Positions 5,649 through 8,628 of a stretch of 8,628 nucleotides of DNA are shown here, in pieces. The number at the start of each line of letters is the position of its first letter. The first letter of the stretch is position 1. This DNA comes from Candidatus Rokuibacteriota bacterium (GTDB lineage Bacteria; Methylomirabilota; Methylomirabilia; Rokubacteriales; CSP1-6): the NCBI GenBank assembly GCA_003221435.1, contig QHRS01000008.1, positions 1 through 8,628 of the forward strand, given 5' to 3'. Under the pieces are notes generated by a model that did not search any database, was not told where the DNA came from, and was given only the letters and a program-made list of their open reading frames with translations. A program made the translations under genes and the position numbers.

Positions 5649-7502
5649 ATGACTCGACGCGTGAAATGGGGTTGCCTGGCCGCGCTCGGGGCCCTCGGTC
5701 TCGCGGCTCTGACGCCGCACGCCCGCGGGCTCGCCGCTGCCGAACGCACCGTGCGCGGGGCCGGCCCGGCCGCGTGGGCGGAAGACCTGTCGCCGATCGG
5801 GCCGGACGACTGGAGCTATGACCGCGCTGCCCATCTCCTCGAGCGAGCCGGCTTCGGCGGGACGCCGGAGGAGATCGAGCGCCTCGCCGGCATGACGCCG
5901 GACGCTGCGGTGCGCCGGCTCGTGGACTATGGGACCGTCGACAACGGCCATCTCGCGCCGTTCGAGCATTCCGGTGTCCATGACGCCGGCCTGGAGCCGT
6001 TCCCACCGAGCCGCCCTGCGGCGACGGATCTGGCCCGCAAGACAGGCGAGGCCCTCGGGGTGAAGGTCAAGCCTCAGGGCAACCGGCGGTTGCAGCCCGT
6101 CGCCGACAAGTTCTTCTACTGGCTCCGGGCGAGCCGGCTCGAGACGAATCGCGCCGCCTACTGGTGGGCCAACCGGATGCTGGCGACGAACCGGCCGCTG
6201 GAAGAGAAGATGGCGCTCTTCTGGCACGGCCACTTCGCGACGAATGAGGACAAGGTGCGCGACTATCGCAAGATGCTGCTGCAGCTCGACCTCTTCTACC
6301 GGCACGGGACGGGGAACTTCCGCGATCTCCTGATCGGCGTCGCCCGGGACCCGGCCATGCTGGCGTTCCTCGACGCCGGCGTGAACGTCAAGGGCGCGCC
6401 GAACGAGAACTTCGCCCGCGAGATCATGGAGCTGTTCACCATGGGGGTCGGCAACTACAGCGAGGCCGACATCCGCGAGGCCGCGCGCGCCTTCACCGGC
6501 TGGAATTTCGTGGACCTGACGTTCGTCGTGAACCGCGAGCAGCACGATGACGGCGAGAAGACCGTGCTCGGCCACACCGGGCGGTTCGACGGCGTCGACA
6601 TGATCGACATCATCCTGGAGCGACCGGTGACCGCCGACTTCATCGCCGGCAAGATCTACCGCTACTTCGTGCGGCAGGAGCTGCCGCCGGGACTGCGCGC
6701 GCGGCTGGGCGGTGTGCTGCGGGACAACCGCTACGCGATCGCCCCGTTGCTCAGGACGCTCTTCCTGTCGAAGGATTTCTACAGCCGGGCCTCCTGGGGC
6801 ACGCGCATCAAGAGCCCGGTGGAGCTGGCCGTCTCGACCTACCGCAAGCTCGGGCTGCGTGAGATTCCGGGGGTGCCCGACTTCAACGAGGTGACGTCGT
6901 CGCTGGGGCAGCAGCTGTTCCGCCCGCCGACTGTGGCCGGCTGGGCGCAGGGTCGGAGCTGGATCACGCCGGGCCTGCTGCTCGAGCGCGGCAACTTCGC
7001 GCGCGACGTGCTCTTCCCCGACATCGCCTTCATCCCGCCCGACCGCTATCCGTCGGACGAACGGATCCGCGAGGTCAGCGACAAGATCGCGCAGGGCCTG
7101 GACATCACGAGCGCCACGATGGGCGGCCGCGCGGACGGCGAGATGGCCATGTCCAACAAGATGGCGGACCGTGACGAGGACTTCAACACGCGCTACGCGA
7201 GTTTTCGCGGCTGGCAGATGGCCATCGAGCGGGTCAAGCCGATCCCGCGCCATACCGCCCAGCTCGCGCTGACGGCGATCGTGAGGTCCGAGGGGCTTCA
7301 GACCACCGCGCAGGTCGTCGACTACTTCCTCATGCGGTTCCTCCGGGTCCCGCTGGCCCCGGACGATCGCCAGCGGCTGATCGATTTCCTGGGCGCGGAG
7401 CTCGGCACCGATCGGGTGGAAGTCGCGGAGACCTACCTCGAAGAGCCGTTGCGAGTGCTGCTGCATCTGATCATGAGCACGCCCGAATATGAGCTCGGCT
7501 GA
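5649..7502 (+). CDS. DUF1800 family exported protein
   Basis: DUF1800 family protein, 617 aa, of unknown biochemical function. A Sec-type signal peptide is visible (MTRR, hydrophobic stretch about 8-22, then alanine-rich GLAAA near 27-31). The domain starts at about residue 58 with AAHLLERAGFGGTPEEI and includes FWHGHFATNEDKV and the family's most typical stretch beginning NENFAREIMELFTMGVGNY (252-270) and ending in REAARAFTGW. The C-terminal third contains RPPTVAGWAQGRSWI and ends MSTPEYELG, a usual family ending. The start is set by GGGGAGG at 5634-5640 and the signal peptide, although the frame stays open upstream across the end of the preceding gene. The DUF1501 gene follows after 16 bp; DUF1800 and DUF1501 genes are recurrent neighbours in many bacteria, suggesting a joint extracytoplasmic role. 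No function should be assigned beyond that. Confidence 0.92.
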   Translation: MTRRVKWGCLAALGALGLAALTPHARGLAAAERTVRGAGPAAWAEDLSPIGPDDWSYDRAAHLLERAGFGGTPEEIERLAGMTPDAAVRRLVDYGTVDNGHLAPFEHSGVHDAGLEPFPPSRPAATDLARKTGEALGVKVKPQGNRRLQPVADKFFYWLRASRLETNRAAYWWANRMLATNRPLEEKMALFWHGHFATNEDKVRDYRKMLLQLDLFYRHGTGNFRDLLIGVARDPAMLAFLDAGVNVKGAPNENFAREIMELFTMGVGNYSEADIREAARAFTGWNFVDLTFVVNREQHDDGEKTVLGHTGRFDGVDMIDIILERPVTADFIAGKIYRYFVRQELPPGLRARLGGVLRDNRYAIAPLLRTLFLSKDFYSRASWGTRIKSPVELAVSTYRKLGLREIPGVPDFNEVTSSLGQQLFRPPTVAGWAQGRSWITPGLLLERGNFARDVLFPDIAFIPPDRYPSDERIREVSDKIAQGLDITSATMGGRADGEMAMSNKMADRDEDFNTRYASFRGWQMAIERVKPIPRHTAQLALTAIVRSEGLQTTAQVVDYFLMRFLRVPLAPDDRQRLIDFLGAELGTDRVEVAETYLEEPLRVLLHLIMSTPEYELG

Positions 7503-7518
7503 GGGCCGGGAGGAGCCG

Positions 7519-8466
7519 ATGAGCGCACATGACCTGTTCAAGCGTGAACTGACCCGCCGCCAGGTGTTGCGGACATGCCTGTGCGGGCTCGGCGTGAGCG
7601 CCGCCATGCCGGCGTTTTTCGGGAAGGCCGCTCGGGCGCTGGCGGCCGAGGCGGCGGACAACGACCGGATCCTGGTGGTGCTGGAGCTGTCGGGCGGCAA
7701 TGACGGGCTCAACACCCTCGCGCCCTACGGCGACGACGCGTACTACCGGCACCGGCCCACGATCGGGATCAAGCGAGAGCGACTCCGGAAGATCGACCAG
7801 CATTTCGGCTTCAGCGCAGGGATGGCGGGATTCGAGCGCCTGTTCAAGGACGGGCGCCTGGCCATCGTCCACGGCTGCGGCTACGACAACCCCTCGTTCT
7901 CGCACTTCACGTCCATGGCCTACTGGCATACCGCCGCGCCGAACAGCGGCGAAGAGTACGGATGGGTCGGCCGGCTGGCGGATGGCCTGAAGCCGGGCGG
8001 GACGCCCAGCTTCATCGTCAACATCGATGAGACCCAGTCGCTGGCGGTGCGCAGCCGTGATCACACGCCCGTGGTCTTTGACGACCCCAGCAAGTTCTCG
8101 CGCAGGGCCTTCTTCCAGGAGAAACCGGTCTTCGAGCACGTGGCCGACGCCGACGGGGACACCAACCCCTCGCAGAAGTACTTGTTGAACGTCGCCCGCA
8201 GCGCCAGGGACACCTCCGCGCTGGTGCGCGACGCCTGGGCCCACTACCGGACGCCGATCGATTACGGCATCGTCCCGCTCGACCTCCCGAAAATAGCGGC
8301 GCTGATCGAAGCCAGGATGCCGACCCGGCTCTACTACACCGCGTTCCGCCATAATGCCTTCGACACGCACGTCCACCAGGCCGATCTCCACGGGCGGCTC
8401 TTGACCTACTGGCGGGCTTCATGCGCGACATGGAGCGGATCGGGCGCGCCGATCAGGTGGTGCTGA
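7519..8466 (+). pseudogene. DUF1501 family Tat-exported protein, N-terminal part before a frameshift
   Basis: N-terminal ~297 residues of a DUF1501 protein, a family placed in the alkaline-phosphatase/sulfatase-like superfamily but without an established activity. It begins with a twin-arginine signal (TRRQVL, Arg13-Arg14, a hydrophobic stretch, then ARALAA near 38-43), implying export in folded form. The family stretch VLELSGGNDGLNTLAPY (about 56-72) is clear. The true frame holds up to about nt 8409 (DTHVHQADLHGRLLTY); the last residues to the stop at 8466 (WRASCATWSG...) are out-of-frame sequence. The family continues in another frame to the window end. Start 7519 is chosen for GGGAGGAG at 7508-7515; an in-frame ATG at 7489 would overlap the DUF1800 end and lengthen the leader before the Tat motif. 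Paired with the DUF1800 gene upstream. It may be intact in the organism if the lost base is a sequencing error. Confidence 0.82.
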
Positions 8467-8628
8467 TGATCTTCTCCGAGTTCGGGCGGCGCGTGCCGGA
8501 GAACACGAGCCTCGGCACCGACCACGGGACGGCCAACCTGATGTTCGTGGTCGGCCGCCACGTGAAGGGCGGGCACTACGGCAATCGGCCCAGTCTCGCC
8601 GAGCTCGACGCGGGCGACAACCTGATCC
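8409..8628 (+). pseudogene. DUF1501 family protein, continuation in a shifted frame, cut by the window end
   Basis: Reading with codons starting at 8409, the sequence gives LAGFMRDMERIGRADQVVLM, then IFSEFGRRVPENTSLGTDHG, TANLMFVVGRHVKGGHYG and SLAELDAGD. This is the expected C-terminal DUF1501 region, including the conserved FSEFGRR and GTDHG motifs. It is the direct continuation of the frame that breaks near 8410: adding one C after the TAC codon (8407-8409) restores a single frame, LLTYLAGFMRD. The reading frame is open at 8628, so the C-terminus lies beyond the window. In the alkaline-phosphatase-like superfamily, such Asp/His motifs sit at the metal site; whether they do here is inference. 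Confidence 0.8.

Noticed and set aside
5628..7715. Long open frame antisense to the DUF1800 gene (695 codons)
   Set aside because: Low-complexity Arg/Val/Glu/His sequence with no recognisable domain, created by high GC at third codon positions of the real gene.
7471..8391. Antisense open frame opposite DUF1501, and a similar plus-strand one at 2461-3030 opposite the FKBP gene
   Set aside because: Both mirror well-supported genes and have no ribosome site or domain of their own.
8400..8415. Programmed ribosomal frameshift in DUF1501
   Set aside because: No slippery heptamer or obvious downstream stimulator, and the family is not known for it. A missing base explains the break more simply.
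1..8628. tRNA, rRNA, CRISPR array or defence system
   Set aside because: No clover-leaf, no rRNA-like stretch, no regularly spaced direct repeats and no defence-type protein were seen; the window is largely ordinary metabolism and signalling.

Overview
This is a GC-rich (roughly two-thirds G+C), densely coded bacterial window with no rRNA, tRNA or CRISPR array that I can see. The gene set is a Kdp two-component system, a Mip/FkpA-like isomerase, a split ThDP-dependent decarboxylase, a mandelate-racemase-type enolase-superfamily enzyme and a DUF1800/DUF1501 exported pair. Together with the very high GC, this fits an environmental bacterium of the Rokubacteria/Methylomirabilota or proteobacterial kind. 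The taxonomic guess is inference only; no marker gene is present.

Layout. (1) 59-2396, plus strand: kdpD and kdpE, overlapping by 8 nt. KdpD lacks about 350 residues of its N-terminal cytoplasmic sensor: the first ~41 residues, ending in a degraded Walker A motif, are joined in frame to the membrane domain. All kinase boxes are present. (2) 2397-2469: a convergent terminator region with two overlapping perfect inverted repeats. (3) 2470-3144, minus strand: a secreted FKBP-type peptidyl-prolyl isomerase. (4) 3145-3207: a short divergent promoter region with a 15-bp dyad and a hairpin that would pair with the ribosome-binding site of the next gene. (5) 3208-4466, plus strand: alpha (PYR-domain) and beta (PP-domain) subunits of a sulfopyruvate/phosphonopyruvate-decarboxylase-like enzyme, separated by a ~127-bp palindromic MITE-like element. 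(6) 4543-5631: a mandelate-racemase-subgroup enzyme with every catalytic residue conserved. (7) 5649-7502 and 7519 to the window end: a DUF1800 protein with a signal peptide and a Tat-exported DUF1501 protein. The DUF1501 frame is broken by a one-base shift near 8410, and the gene runs off the window.

How the parts may work together. KdpD/KdpE normally control potassium uptake, but no kdpFABC is visible and the kinase has lost its cytosolic sensor. The decarboxylase and enolase-superfamily genes may form a small catabolic unit acting on a hydroxy- or oxo-acid; the substrate cannot be read from the sequence. DUF1800 and DUF1501 are a recurrent pair of exported proteins without an established function. 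The most interesting observation is the MITE-like element. It sits exactly between a stop codon and a start codon in a CTAG target, and its right end rebuilds the Shine-Dalgarno sequence of the downstream gene at the original spacing. The truncated KdpD and the broken DUF1501 are the other points that need checking, since either could be real or an assembly/sequencing error.
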